This document shows positions 39,278 through 48,065 of a DNA stretch of 64,000 nt, piece after piece (position 1 is the stretch's first letter; each line of letters opens with the position of its first letter). Under the pieces are notes generated by a model, which saw nothing but the letters and a program-made list of their open reading frames with translations, was not told the origin of the DNA and ran no database searches. Origin of the DNA: JABFRJ01 sp031374735 (lineage in GTDB: Bacteria > Pseudomonadota > Alphaproteobacteria > Rhizobiales > Hyphomicrobiaceae); contig JANMGQ010000166.1 of the NCBI GenBank assembly GCA_031374735.1, forward strand, positions 1 through 64,000, read 5' to 3'. The position numbers and the translations under genes were made by a program.

Positions 39278-40824
39278 GCCGACGACGGTTTTTGTCGTGT
39301 GCGGAAGGCAAACAGCGCCGCCAGCGCAGCCCCGACCAGAGTGATGCACGCCAACATGATCCACGCGTCGTTGACCGCCAGCGTTAGCGCGGCGCGTTCA
39401 ACGGCCGGGCGAGCCATCTCCCGCATCTCGGTCGTGATAATCGTATCTGCCTCCTGGAGGGGCAAGCCGGTCCATGCAAATGCCGCGGGATCTAGGGCGA
39501 GCAGACGTTTACCGAGCGCGTCGCCATAGCCCGGCGCGCGGCCAAAGATGACCGTGTCGATGAGGGCAAGACCGATGGCGCCGCCCAGATTTCGCATCAA
39601 GTTAAACAGGGCGCTACCGTCTGGCAGATGTTCGGCGCTGAGGTGTCCGAGTGCCACACGCGTTGGCGGCAGAAGACAGAACATGATCGCCACGCCGCGC
39701 ACAATCTGTGGCCAGAACATATCGTCACCTTCGGTCCGCGGGTTGTCCCATCCACTCATGGCCAGACCGACGGCGAACAGGAGGAAACCGAACAGGCTCA
39801 ACCGGCCCGCCGATACGAACCTCTCAAGCGCAACAACAACGGGCGCCGACAGCAACTGGGCTGCACCCGTCACCAGCATGATCTGGCCGATCTCGAGAGC
39901 ATCCAATTGGCCGACATAGGCCAGGAACACCGGCATCAGGTACACGTTGCCGTAGAGGCCCATGCCAAGAATAAAGCTCATCGCGCAGCCGAGCCTGAAG
40001 GGCCGGTCCGCGAGCAGTCGCAGATCGACAACAGGGGTGCTCGACCGCAGCGAGAGCCAGACAAACACGCAACCCGTGCAGAGAGCGCCACCCATCAGCG
40101 CCGCCGTCGCAGGCGCCAGCCAGCCGTGTTTCGGGGCCTCCTTGAGACCGATCTCAAGCGTCGCCAACGCGACCGCCAGCATCGCCAGGGCGAAGCCATC
40201 GACCCACCGCAGCCTCTGCGTCAGCGACGTTGCGCGCGGCAGGCAGAGCGCGCCAGCAGCCAATGCCAGCACACCTGGACCGACGTTCACAAAAAACAAC
40301 CAGGGCCAGCCCCATGTTGTCGTAATCCATCCACCGATCAGTGGCCCGACGGTTGGCGCAAGCACGGCCAACATACCTGCAAGCGTGGTGGCCAATCCCT
40401 GGCCTCGCGTCGGAAACATCAAGAACGCCGCGGAGAAGACGAGCGGGATCAACGCTCCGCCGGCGAACCCTTGAACAACGCGCCATACGACGAGGCTTGC
40501 GAAACCCGTGCTCAGCCCGCACCCGATGGACGCGATCAGGAACGTGGTCGCAGATGCCAAAAACAGTCCGCGGATGGACATGGCGCGGGTCAGCAACCCG
40601 CTCAGAGGGATCGCGATGACTTCAGCAATCAGGTAGCTCGTCTGTAGCCAGCTCATTTCGTCCGGCTGGATCTTCAACGCCGCCTGCATGGCGGGCAAAG
40701 AGGTCGCCACGATCTGAATGTCGAGGATGGCCATGAACATGCCAACGCACAGGGCCAAGAACCCGATCCAGCGCGTGACGACCCGGGGTTCATCAGTAGC
40801 GACGGCGGATGGGGGATGTACCAA
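39274..40824 (-). CDS. DHA2-family MFS drug/metabolite exporter
   Basis: The protein (516 residues, 14 predicted transmembrane helices) has the DHA2 marks: FMAILDIQIVATSLPAMQAA (helix 1, motif D), SWLQTSYLIAEVIAIPLSGL (helix 2), SIRGLFLASATTFLIASIGC, and motif C-like GMLAVLAPTVGPLIGGWITT (helix 5). These transporters use the proton gradient to expel amphiphilic compounds. I choose TTG 40824 after AGCGAGG since the open frame upstream lies within another gene. It follows the type III PKS and ICMT genes in the same direction, so it likely exports their product. Confidence 0.85.
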   Translation of the reverse strand: MVHPPSAVATDEPRVVTRWIGFLALCVGMFMAILDIQIVATSLPAMQAALKIQPDEMSWLQTSYLIAEVIAIPLSGLLTRAMSIRGLFLASATTFLIASIGCGLSTGFASLVVWRVVQGFAGGALIPLVFSAAFLMFPTRGQGLATTLAGMLAVLAPTVGPLIGGWITTTWGWPWLFFVNVGPGVLALAAGALCLPRATSLTQRLRWVDGFALAMLAVALATLEIGLKEAPKHGWLAPATAALMGGALCTGCVFVWLSLRSSTPVVDLRLLADRPFRLGCAMSFILGMGLYGNVYLMPVFLAYVGQLDALEIGQIMLVTGAAQLLSAPVVVALERFVSAGRLSLFGFLLFAVGLAMSGWDNPRTEGDDMFWPQIVRGVAIMFCLLPPTRVALGHLSAEHLPDGSALFNLMRNLGGAIGLALIDTVIFGRAPGYGDALGKRLLALDPAAFAWTGLPLQEADTIITTEMREMARPAVERAALTLAVNDAWIMLACITLVGAALAALFAFRTRQKPSSA

Positions 40825-40840
40825 ACGAACCTCGCTGTAG

Positions 40841-41365
40841 TTATCGTTTGGCGCTGCCGAGTGCAGCACTCTCAGCACTGATGCGAACCCACAAGACTGC
40901 GGCGTTGAGCACAGAGAATACGACACCGTAGAGCGTAAGCCCAAACACCATCGGTAAGACAAAAATTTCAGCGACGACGACCGCGTAGTTGGGATGCGGG
41001 AGCAGCCGGTAGGGGCCAGCGCTCACCAAGGTCTCTCCGGGCAGCACCAAAATGCGCGTGGTCCAGCGCCGGCCGAGCGTGGCCAACACCCACACGCGCA
41101 GCAGCTGCAAAACAACAAATAGCCCAAGCCAGCCGAGATGTGGCCAGATGCCGATTGCAAGCAGCCACAAGCCGACCAGCCATGCGGCGTGCAGGAGGAC
41201 AATCGCGGGATAATGGCCCGGCGCATGTTCGACCGCGCCCTGGCTGCGCAACCACGCCTCATTGCGACGGCTGTAGAGCAACTCCGCGAGCCGTTGCAGT
41301 GTCACCGCCGCGAGCACGACGACCGCGGCTACGTTGGGTGTGCTCCAGCCTAGTGTGTCCATCAT
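40841..41365 (-). CDS. isoprenylcysteine carboxyl methyltransferase-like integral membrane methyltransferase
   Basis: The 174-residue protein has about four to five membrane helices and the ICMT C-terminal SAM-binding signature SAGPYRLLPHPNYAVVVAE. Bacterial ICMT-like proteins next to type III PKS genes (as in the Bacillus bps operon) O-methylate alkylpyrones. The start overlaps the stop of the PKS gene (ATGA), which strongly ties the two functions. Unlike typical ICMTs the protein ends soon after the last helix. Confidence 0.85.
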   Translation of the reverse strand: MMDTLGWSTPNVAAVVVLAAVTLQRLAELLYSRRNEAWLRSQGAVEHAPGHYPAIVLLHAAWLVGLWLLAIGIWPHLGWLGLFVVLQLLRVWVLATLGRRWTTRILVLPGETLVSAGPYRLLPHPNYAVVVAEIFVLPMVFGLTLYGVVFSVLNAAVLWVRISAESAALGSAKR

Positions 41366-42432
41366 GATGATGCGCCGTGCAGCAGGAGGGTGCTCAACGT
41401 GAACCCTGGCCCAAGCGCAACGAGCAGCGATGTGGTCGGCAAGCCCGCTGCCAGTGCGCGTTCCAGGACAAAGAGCGCGGTTGGCGCTGACATATTGCCA
41501 TATTCGGACAGAACCGCACGCTCATGCTGCAAGACACCGGGCGTCAATTCGAGGGATGTTTCTATCGCCTCAAGGACTTTCGCGCCACCGGGGTGGCAGA
41601 TCACCTGATCGATGTCTTGACGCGCGTGACCTTGCCGCTCCAACATGGTGTCGATCGTGGGGGCCAGATGCGCCAAAGCGAAGGGCGGTATCGAGCGATC
41701 AAAGATCACGCCGAACCCCTGCTCGTCGACGTTCCACCCCATGATGTTGAGGGTGTCAGGCCACGTATGCTCCTCGTTGCCGCCCAACCGCACAAGACCC
41801 GTATCGCCTGTCCGAATGACAGCAGCCGCGGCACCATCGCCGAACAAGGCGAGGGCCACGATGTTGGCCTTCGTCAGTTGGTCCAAGCGCGCTGCGAGCG
41901 TGCAGAGTTCGACGGCAACGACGAGCACGTTTGCGCCCGGTTGCGCCTCGGCCAGTCGCGCCGCAACAGCGAGTCCCGTGACACCGCCCGCGCAACCCAA
42001 GCCGAAAATTGGCACGCGTCGAACGTGAGGCGATAGACCGAGGGCTTTGGCGGCACGCGCTTCAAGGCTCGGTGCTGCAATGCCGGTCGACGACACGGTG
42101 ACGACGATATCGATGTCGGAGGGCACCAAACCAGCGCGCACGATGGCTTGCTTTGCGGACTGGATGAACAGATCGGTCGCGGCTTCGAGGTAGACGGCCG
42201 TCCGGTCCGTCCACGTGTGCGGCTCTTCATACCAAGCGCCCGGCCGCACGGAATGTCGCTTCGCGATGCCAGCGTGATCGAAAACGGGTGCGAGGCGCTC
42301 GAACTCCGGCATTCGCAGTCCAAACACGCGGCGTGTTCGTTCGCAGATCTCCTCCTGCGTCATGACGTGTTCAGGCACAACGGTGGCCAGAGAGCAGAGA
42401 AAGGCTGGATCACGGGACAAATCAGTCTCCAC
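41362..42432 (-). CDS. type III polyketide synthase (chalcone/stilbene synthase superfamily)
   Basis: The 356-residue enzyme has the catalytic triad in order: Cys147 (FGLGCAGG), His280 (ICHPGG) and Asn313 (YGNMSAPT), with the C-terminal GFGPG-like loop changed to ALGPGFTL. It condenses a CoA-bound starter with malonyl-CoA to give pyrones or resorcinols. Bacterial relatives with an ICMT neighbour use long acyl starters and make alkylpyrones. The start is GTG 42432. Product class is inferred from gene context; the DHA2 exporter and two membrane methyltransferases point to a lipid-like, methylated product. Confidence 0.93.
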   Translation of the reverse strand: METDLSRDPAFLCSLATVVPEHVMTQEEICERTRRVFGLRMPEFERLAPVFDHAGIAKRHSVRPGAWYEEPHTWTDRTAVYLEAATDLFIQSAKQAIVRAGLVPSDIDIVVTVSSTGIAAPSLEARAAKALGLSPHVRRVPIFGLGCAGGVTGLAVAARLAEAQPGANVLVVAVELCTLAARLDQLTKANIVALALFGDGAAAAVIRTGDTGLVRLGGNEEHTWPDTLNIMGWNVDEQGFGVIFDRSIPPFALAHLAPTIDTMLERQGHARQDIDQVICHPGGAKVLEAIETSLELTPGVLQHERAVLSEYGNMSAPTALFVLERALAAGLPTTSLLVALGPGFTLSTLLLHGASS

Positions 42433-42643
42433 ACACAGTTCAGCGTCCGCGAGATCGATCTACGGAATAGGCATGAGTGTATACGACCAGCCCCTCAGCT
42501 TGGTTGCACGCGATCACCAGAACGTGTGCGTCGCGCAAACTCTTGGCACGTGCGTTGGGAGCGACGCTTATCGGGGGACTCGACATTGGTCTGATCTGCC
42601 GCGTGTGAGCGTATTGGAAAGTAGCAACGTCGCGAAAGTCACA

Positions 42644-43480
42644 ATGCCCCCACCTGCCGGTCACCTCACCCGCATTACACAGCTCGTTCGCGGCGCACTC
42701 GCCCCGCCGCCGGGCCGCGCTCGGATTGGACTGGCGCTTGTGGCGGGACTGGCTTGCCACACGATCTTCGGGCTGGCTGGTTTGGCGATGGTCACCGCCA
42801 TGTTCTACGGCATGACTGCGACGTTTGGCTCCGTTCCGTGGCCATGGGCTATGCTCGCCAATGCAGCGCTGATCTTGCAGTTTCCGATGGCACATTCGTT
42901 TTTCCTCACACGCGTCGGCAACCGCTGGCTCGCACGGCTGGTGCCGGGTGAGCACGGACAGACCTTGGCGACGACGACCTATGCCACGGTTGCGTCGATC
43001 CAACTGCTTGCGTTGTTCACTCTCTGGACGCCATCGGGTGTCGTGTGGTGGCAAGCGGACGGTACGGGCTTTTTTGTCCTATGTGCCGCGTATGCCGCCT
43101 CCTGGGTCGCACTCTCCAAAGCCAGCTTTGACGCCGGAGTCGAGGTACAATCTGGCGCCTTGGGGTGGCTCTCACTGCTCCAGAACATCCGGCCGATCTT
43201 TCCGGATATGCCGACAGCCGGCTTGTTCCGATTTGTCCGACATCCCATCTACGTAGGGTTCATCCTGACGCTGTGGACTGTCCCTGTTTGGACGCCTGAT
43301 CAATTGGCAGTGGCCCTGAGCTTCACAGCGTATTGCCTCGCTGCACCACTTCTGAAGGAACGGCGATTTGCGCGTCTCTATGGCGAACGCTTTGCCGCCT
43401 ACTGCGCGCAGGTTCCCTATGTCCTGCCCAAGCTGACCCGAGCGACGCCGGCCACGCGCAAATCGGAGATACGGCCATGA
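42644..43480 (+). CDS. membrane methyltransferase of the ICMT/MddA-like family
   Basis: The 278-residue membrane protein has six or so helices and the C-terminal signature FRFVRHPIYVGFILTLW, then a Glu/Arg-rich end (LKERRFARLYGERFAAYCAQ, VPYVLP). This RHPxY pattern is typical of NnrU/ICMT and MddA-like methyltransferases that use SAM at the membrane surface. It diverges from the PKS gene across about 210 bases and overlaps the DUF4149 gene by ATGA. The ATG at 42644 is the most likely start; the longer frame runs back into the PKS gene. Confidence 0.8.
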   Translation: MPPPAGHLTRITQLVRGALAPPPGRARIGLALVAGLACHTIFGLAGLAMVTAMFYGMTATFGSVPWPWAMLANAALILQFPMAHSFFLTRVGNRWLARLVPGEHGQTLATTTYATVASIQLLALFTLWTPSGVVWWQADGTGFFVLCAAYAASWVALSKASFDAGVEVQSGALGWLSLLQNIRPIFPDMPTAGLFRFVRHPIYVGFILTLWTVPVWTPDQLAVALSFTAYCLAAPLLKERRFARLYGERFAAYCAQVPYVLPKLTRATPATRKSEIRP

Positions 43481-43866
43481 AACTTGCGGCCCTTCTCTCG
43501 ACCGCCTTGTTGTTCGGCGGCATGACGCTCTACTCGTTCGGGTTTGCGCCCATGGTGTTTTCGGCGCAGAAAGCTGACGTCGCAGGTGGTCTGCTGCGCA
43601 AAGCGTTTCCGCACTACTATCTGTTCGTATCGGTCACGGCACTAGCCGCCGCCGGCTCTCTCGCGGGACTTGATCCCCTCGGCGCGGCGTTGATGGCGGC
43701 TACGGCGCTTGTGGCGCTTTTGGCACGCCAAATCCTCATGCCGGCGATCAACATCGCGCGCGACAGTGGTGCGAAGAGCCGCTTCGACCGCCTGCATGGC
43801 TTATCCGTCGCGCTGAACATGGTGCAACTGGCCGCCTTCGTTTGGGTGCTGGTACGGCTGAGCTAA
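43477..43866 (+). CDS. DUF4149/TMEM205-like membrane protein
   Basis: The 129-residue protein has four membrane helices (LAALLSTALLFGGMTLYSFG; YYLFVSVTALAAAGSLAGL; AALMAATALVALLARQILM; LSVALNMVQLAAFVWVLVRL) and the DUF4149 pattern: small N-terminal helix, FAPMVF near the membrane edge, and PAINIARD with FDRLHGLSVALN near the third and fourth helices. The biochemical role is unknown. It is translationally coupled to the methyltransferase and followed by a SAM methyltransferase, so it probably belongs to the same pathway. Confidence 0.78.
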   Translation: MKLAALLSTALLFGGMTLYSFGFAPMVFSAQKADVAGGLLRKAFPHYYLFVSVTALAAAGSLAGLDPLGAALMAATALVALLARQILMPAINIARDSGAKSRFDRLHGLSVALNMVQLAAFVWVLVRLS

Positions 43867-43889
43867 GCCGGCAAGAGGTTTGATCACCG

Positions 43890-44522
43890 ATGAAAAACGT
43901 GAGTCTTTTGCCACCGGGTTTGTTCGAGAAGACCGACGACCTCGACGATGCGCTGTTTTATCAGCAGCCCCGGTTGGTTCACCATATCGATCCGGCGGCA
44001 GTCGCGGCCCTGACGGCGTTCTACGGCGAACTCCTCCCCAAAGCGGGGCGCATTCTCGATTTGATGTCCAGTTGGGTCAGCCATTTCCCGGTCAGCGTGA
44101 CCGGTGATGTTGTTGGGCACGGGATGAATGCCGCAGAACTCAGAGCAAACCCACGCCTACGGGAGTGGTTCGTGCAGAACCTGAACGCACAGCCGAAACT
44201 TCTATACGCCGACACGCACTTTGACGCCGTCACATGCTGCGTTGGCGTGCAATATCTTCAGCAGCCCGACGCGGTGTTTGTCGAATTGGCCCGCGTCCTA
44301 AAGCCCAGCGCCCCCTGCATCGTGAGCTTTTCCAACCGGTGTTTTCCAACCAAAGCCGTTGCCGTGTGGCGAGAGCTTGGAGGCCGCGCGCGCGCTGATC
44401 TTGTCGGGATGTATTTGCAAAGGGCTGGGTTTGATCGCGTGATCGCCCATGTTCTGCGCGACGGTGTGGTGGGCGATCCGCTGATCGCCGTTGTCGGTTA
44501 CGCCCCGCAAGTCAGATCCTAG
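43890..44522 (+). CDS. SAM-dependent methyltransferase domain protein
   Basis: The 210-residue protein starts KNVSLLPPGLFEKTDDLDDA, then RILDLMSSWVSHFP (degenerate SAM motif: no GxGxG), DVVGHGMNAAELRANPRLRE, FDAVTCCVGVQYLQQPDAVF and ELARVLKPSAPCIVSFSNRC. It belongs to a known group of short class I methyltransferases with this altered glycine loop, which keep the GMN and LKP motifs. The gene follows DUF4149 by 23 bases. A tailoring step on the polyketide product is plausible. Confidence 0.75.
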   Translation: MKNVSLLPPGLFEKTDDLDDALFYQQPRLVHHIDPAAVAALTAFYGELLPKAGRILDLMSSWVSHFPVSVTGDVVGHGMNAAELRANPRLREWFVQNLNAQPKLLYADTHFDAVTCCVGVQYLQQPDAVFVELARVLKPSAPCIVSFSNRCFPTKAVAVWRELGGRARADLVGMYLQRAGFDRVIAHVLRDGVVGDPLIAVVGYAPQVRS

Positions 44523-44563
44523 GCGGCCTATGTGATAATGGGACCGCGTGCCCAGGCCGAGCC

Positions 44564-44860
44564 CTACTCATGCTCGCCATCATGACGTCGCCCGAGGACG
44601 CGCGACAGAAGTTGTGGCTTGGTCGCCGCTGTAGTGTAGGTCGCCGCGGTGACGACGGCTGCGGCAATCAGAGCGGCATGTCCGAGCAGGCTGACGGGGA
44701 GCAAAGTGTAGCTCCCGATGGCCACCGCGAAAGCTATGGCCCACATACCGCCGAGGATCTGTAGGATCAGATGTCGTGTTCCGACGTTTGGAAGGTGCCG
44801 TAGCGGGCTCACCCGATGGTCGAAAACATAGGCCCAGGCATCTGCAACCAACTTGCCCAT
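44564..44860 (-). CDS. small two-helix membrane protein
   Basis: The 98-residue product has two clear membrane helices (ILQILGGMWAIAFAVAIGSY; VSLLGHAALIAAAVVTAATY) and charged ends. It resembles small DUF2061/inner-membrane helper proteins in layout only. It is the only minus-strand gene in this part of the cluster and lies next to the DCC protein gene. The function is unknown. Confidence 0.6.
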   Translation of the reverse strand: MGKLVADAWAYVFDHRVSPLRHLPNVGTRHLILQILGGMWAIAFAVAIGSYTLLPVSLLGHAALIAAAVVTAATYTTAATKPQLLSRVLGRRHDGEHE

Positions 44861-45130
44861 GACGCCGCTCCCCGATCGATCGTGCGTTTCAATACACTGT
44901 TAGTAAACGCGCCGACGAGAACGATAGATCTCAACGGCGATAAACCACCGCGAGCCTGCCGTGAGCGCGGTGCCATTGGCTCGAAGCGACTTCGGCTACG
45001 ATGTCGCGGAACATCGCGGTGATCTGTGGAAGGTCGGCCGGCGTTCAGTCTTTCAGTAGCAGGTAAACTGTCCTTGCCTCCGGTCGCTATGGTGCCACTG
45101 GTGCAGGACGTCCTGCGTGAGCACAAGCAG

Positions 45131-45523
45131 ATGTCTGCTCCCTCGAAGACTGTCTACTACGACAAATCTTGCCCATTGTGCGCCGCTGAAATAGGCCACT
45201 ACCAACGTCTTGCTGACAGGACGGACGTCCTCTTTATCGACGCGTCCGCCGCGTCTCCTGACCTTGGCCCGAACCTCGACAAATCGACAGCACTCGCACG
45301 TTTTCACGTGCGCGATGCGCAGGGCACGTTGCATTCCGGGGCAGCTGCATTTGTTCACCTTTGGAGCGCGCTGCCCGGCTGGCGGTATGCCGCGCGCGCG
45401 GCACGAATCCCGGGCATGCTGCCTGCACTCGAAGGACTCTATCGGCTGTTTCTCCCCGCCCGACCGATCCTCGCGCGAAGCGCAGTCCGCGTGAACCGCA
45501 TGCGATCCGGGAGGTGCTCATGA
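45131..45523 (+). CDS. DCC-family thiol-disulfide oxidoreductase-like protein (DUF393)
   Basis: The 130-residue protein has the family signature VYYDKSCPLCAAEIGHYQRL (DxxCxxC, residues about 7-26), then a thioredoxin-like region (VLFIDASAASPDLGPN) and FVHLWSALPGWRYAARAAR. DCC proteins are thought to be membrane-associated thiol oxidoreductases, but no substrate is proven. The ATG at 45131 is chosen for the family start. It overlaps the thioesterase gene by ATGA and is probably co-expressed with it. Confidence 0.8.
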   Translation: MSAPSKTVYYDKSCPLCAAEIGHYQRLADRTDVLFIDASAASPDLGPNLDKSTALARFHVRDAQGTLHSGAAAFVHLWSALPGWRYAARAARIPGMLPALEGLYRLFLPARPILARSAVRVNRMRSGRCS

Positions 45524-45993
45524 GTACCGTGAAACCCCACCTCTACGCCGTGCCACCGGAGGTCGTTCAGCAGGTCGGTGAGACCTTCGAAGACACGAAG
45601 GTCATCCGCTTTCACCACTGTGATCCTGCTGGCATCGTGTTTTATCCGCAGTATTTTGTGCTGTTCAATGAACTGGTCGAAGATTGGTTCACGCACGGTC
45701 TTGGCGTGAGCTTCGCGGACCAAGTCGTTCGAGAACGCGTCAGCGTACCGATGGGACGGATCGAGTGTGATTTCGTCGGCCCGAGCCGGATCGGCGACAA
45801 GCTCACGTTTGGCCTGAATGTCCTTGCGCTTGGATCGAGCTCGATGAAAATCCGCATCAAAGCAACGTGCGGAACTGAGCTGCGCGTGCGCGCGACGCTC
45901 ACGCTGGTACAGGCGTCTCTGGTCTCGCTCCGATCCGTCCCCATTTCACCAGGGTTGCGTGCTGGGCTTATGAGATACCAAGCCCAGGACTAG
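45520..45993 (+). CDS. hotdog-fold acyl-CoA thioesterase (4-hydroxybenzoyl-CoA thioesterase-like)
   Basis: The protein (157 residues) has the catalytic region VIRFHHCDPAGIVFYPQYFV (Asp in HCDPAG), typical of 4HBT/YbgC thioesterases, and the strand PMGRIECDFVGPSRIGDKLT. It hydrolyses thioesters of aromatic or fatty acids. In this cluster it could release or edit the acyl starter or intermediate of the type III PKS. The ATG at 45520 follows GGAGGTGCTC. The last 20 residues form a short tail past the hotdog domain. Confidence 0.85.
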   Translation: MSTVKPHLYAVPPEVVQQVGETFEDTKVIRFHHCDPAGIVFYPQYFVLFNELVEDWFTHGLGVSFADQVVRERVSVPMGRIECDFVGPSRIGDKLTFGLNVLALGSSSMKIRIKATCGTELRVRATLTLVQASLVSLRSVPISPGLRAGLMRYQAQD

Positions 45994-46072
45994 CGGCCTG
46001 TCGAAACAGGTCGGTCTGCACCCTTGCATCACGCCGCCTTTGTCACCCGTGGGTGCGCTGGAGAGAGCAACG

Positions 46073-46651
46073 ATGTCATCGAACCATGATTCCCCGTCGG
46101 TCGTTAGATCTGAGGACATGTCGCTACTCATTGTTGACGACGATGAGGTCTTCGCATCGCGGCTTGCAAAAGCGCTTCAGGCACGCGGCTTCGACGCGTC
46201 AACAGCGACCAGTCGTAAAGCCGCTCTTGATCGGCTCTCGACGAGTCCGCCAGCATTTGCCGTGTTCGATTTACGACTGCAGGACGGCAACGGCATCGAT
46301 CTCGTCGAAGCCCTGCGACGGCTTCGCCCCGATGCGCGCTGTGTCATGCTGTCTGGGTATGGCAACATCGCAACCGCCGTCTCCGCGGCAAAGCATGGTG
46401 CGATCGATTTCCTGGCCAAGCCCGCAGACGCCGACCAGATCGTCGACGCACTACGCGCTCCAAAAGGACGAATGCCTCCGCCGCCTGACAGCATAGCGCC
46501 TCCTCGCGAGGTGCGGCTAGCGCACATCCAGGATGTCCTTGCGCACTGCGACAACAACTTGTCAGCCGCAGCCCGGCAGTTGGGCATGCATCGCCGGACA
46601 CTCCAGCGAATTGTGCGTCGAGAAGAGAGCCGAGAAACTGCCGACGGCTGA
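46073..46651 (+). CDS. RegA/PrrA/ActR-family response regulator
   Basis: The 192-residue protein has a receiver domain: acidic pocket LLIVDDDEVFASRLAKAL, phosphorylated Asp in AVFDLRLQDGNGIDLVEALR, Ser in CVMLSGYGNIATAVSAAKHG, Lys in FLAKPADADQIVDAL. A proline linker and a Fis-type HTH (LSAARQLGMHRRTLQRIV-like, as in SAAARQLGMHRRTLQRI) follow. RegA/PrrA/ActR are redox-responding regulators of photosynthesis and respiration in Alphaproteobacteria. The partner kinase RegB/PrrB/ActS is not in the window. The position suggests control of the rhodopsin and PKS genes by redox or light. Confidence 0.88.
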   Translation: MSSNHDSPSVVRSEDMSLLIVDDDEVFASRLAKALQARGFDASTATSRKAALDRLSTSPPAFAVFDLRLQDGNGIDLVEALRRLRPDARCVMLSGYGNIATAVSAAKHGAIDFLAKPADADQIVDALRAPKGRMPPPPDSIAPPREVRLAHIQDVLAHCDNNLSAAARQLGMHRRTLQRIVRREESRETADG

Positions 46652-46735
46652 CACTTTGCCCGACCAACGCGGCATTCAGGGCATGCCCAAGACGCCGAAA
46701 GCGCCTCAACACCAAACGGAGAGACTGTCACGGCA

Positions 46736-46942
46736 ATGCTTAAGTCACGGATGCGCGCTTTTGGTGTCGTTGCCGGAGCCGGCTTTGTCATCGCGTGGGG
46801 GAGTTTTTATCTGTTGACGCGGCCTTCAGGACAAATACCGCGCGAGCTGCTCTGGCTTGGCGCAGTAATTGCGACCGGGATTTTCCTCGCAGCAGGGGCG
46901 CTCATGTACATGCGGGCGCGCGGGCGCGCTCGGGGTGAATGA
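46736..46942 (+). CDS. small two-helix membrane protein
   Basis: The 68-residue product contains two membrane helices (FGVVAGAGFVIAWGSFYLLT and LLWLGAVIATGIFLAAGALM) and a basic tail. It follows the response regulator by 84 bases. No family is recognised. Confidence 0.55.
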   Translation: MLKSRMRAFGVVAGAGFVIAWGSFYLLTRPSGQIPRELLWLGAVIATGIFLAAGALMYMRARGRARGE

Positions 46943-47039
46943 CCTTGGTGGCTGTAACGTGGGAAGTTGCCGAAATATCTTGTCGCGATCGTTGCGCAAG
47001 CACGAGCGACCCCCGACCGTGTTGGTCGATGGACACAGG

Positions 47040-47780
47040 CTACACGGGTACTTCCATGCCGGCCCAGTCGAAGACGCGTCCACTATCGGCCGGCGAAAGT
47101 GTGACCAATACGTTGAGCAGTGCCGCGGCGGAGTGCGCGGGCGTGAAAAGCTTGTCGGTCGCGACGCCCGTTTGAAACGGTTTCGACAATCCCGTGTCGA
47201 CGGTGCCGGGGTGCAGGCCGACGCAGAGCGCGTGCGGGTGCGTGCGCGCGAGTTCGATGGCAAGCGTGCGCAAAATCTGGTTGAGCGCAGCCTTCGACGC
47301 GCGATAACTGATCCAGCCGCCGAGGCGGTTGTCCGAGATGCTGCCGACGCGCGCGGACAACGCCGCGAACACGGCCCGGCGTTCGCGTGGGAACTTCGGC
47401 AAGACATGCTTGGCGATCAGCGCCGGCGCGATGGCATTGAGGGCGAACGTGTCAGCCATCGCTGCGGCATCAATGGCACGATAGGTTTTCTCGGGGCGAA
47501 TGGCGGGCTGCGAACCGACGCCGCGATGCAAAAGACCCGTCGCGATGATGACCATGACGATATCGCCGAACGTGGCCGCGGCGGCGGCGATCTCGGTTTC
47601 ACGCGTGATGTCGACGGACGTCCAGATGACGCGTGGATCGAGGTGAGCGGGTTGCGTGCGCGACCACGCCTGCAGCGTCGCATTTGGATAGCGTATCGCC
47701 ACGTCGTCGAGCAGCGCACGGCCGAGCCCTCCAGAGGCGCCGACGATCAGAATGCTTCGTGGTGGCTGAGCTTCAGTCAT
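47040..47780 (-). CDS. short-chain dehydrogenase/reductase (CsgA-like)
   Basis: The 246-residue enzyme has the SDR motif SILIVGASGGLGRALLDDVA, ALSARVGSISDNRLGGWISY, and RASKAALNQILRTLAIELA with the catalytic YxxxK in SYRASKAALN. LHPGTVDTGLSKPF is the usual loop. These CsgA-like SDRs recur near DUF2805/photolyase genes in light-induced clusters. The longer open frame upstream of 47780 is not used as it reads through the FAS1 promoter. It faces away from the rhodopsin operon. Confidence 0.82.
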   Translation of the reverse strand: MTEAQPPRSILIVGASGGLGRALLDDVAIRYPNATLQAWSRTQPAHLDPRVIWTSVDITRETEIAAAAATFGDIVMVIIATGLLHRGVGSQPAIRPEKTYRAIDAAAMADTFALNAIAPALIAKHVLPKFPRERRAVFAALSARVGSISDNRLGGWISYRASKAALNQILRTLAIELARTHPHALCVGLHPGTVDTGLSKPFQTGVATDKLFTPAHSAAALLNVLVTLSPADSGRVFDWAGMEVPV

Positions 47781-48065
47781 GAGGATGCCGTTTCGATAAT
47801 GAGCCGTGCTGCCACCTCCTCTACCACACTGCGGTCGACCGCCCGCGCGTCGGGGCACGTGTCTCGCATTACAAGAGGCAGCCGAAATATCTTTTATTTC
47901 TTTCAGCGATTTAACGAGGTTTTCTTTAGGTCCAGCGGCGCACTCACAGCGTTGACTCTGATGTGATCGAGACATCGAGGATCGGCAGTCGCGCTCCATG
48001 CGGGCGCGGTTCCGCCGACGTGCGTCGATCACTGACACGACACTTCACAAATCGGGACGAAACCC

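Noticed and set aside
41362..42432. FabH (beta-ketoacyl-ACP synthase III) instead of type III PKS
   Set aside because: The Cys context FGLGCAGG, the ICHPGG histidine and YGNMSAPT fit chalcone/stilbene synthases, and the ICMT neighbour supports this.
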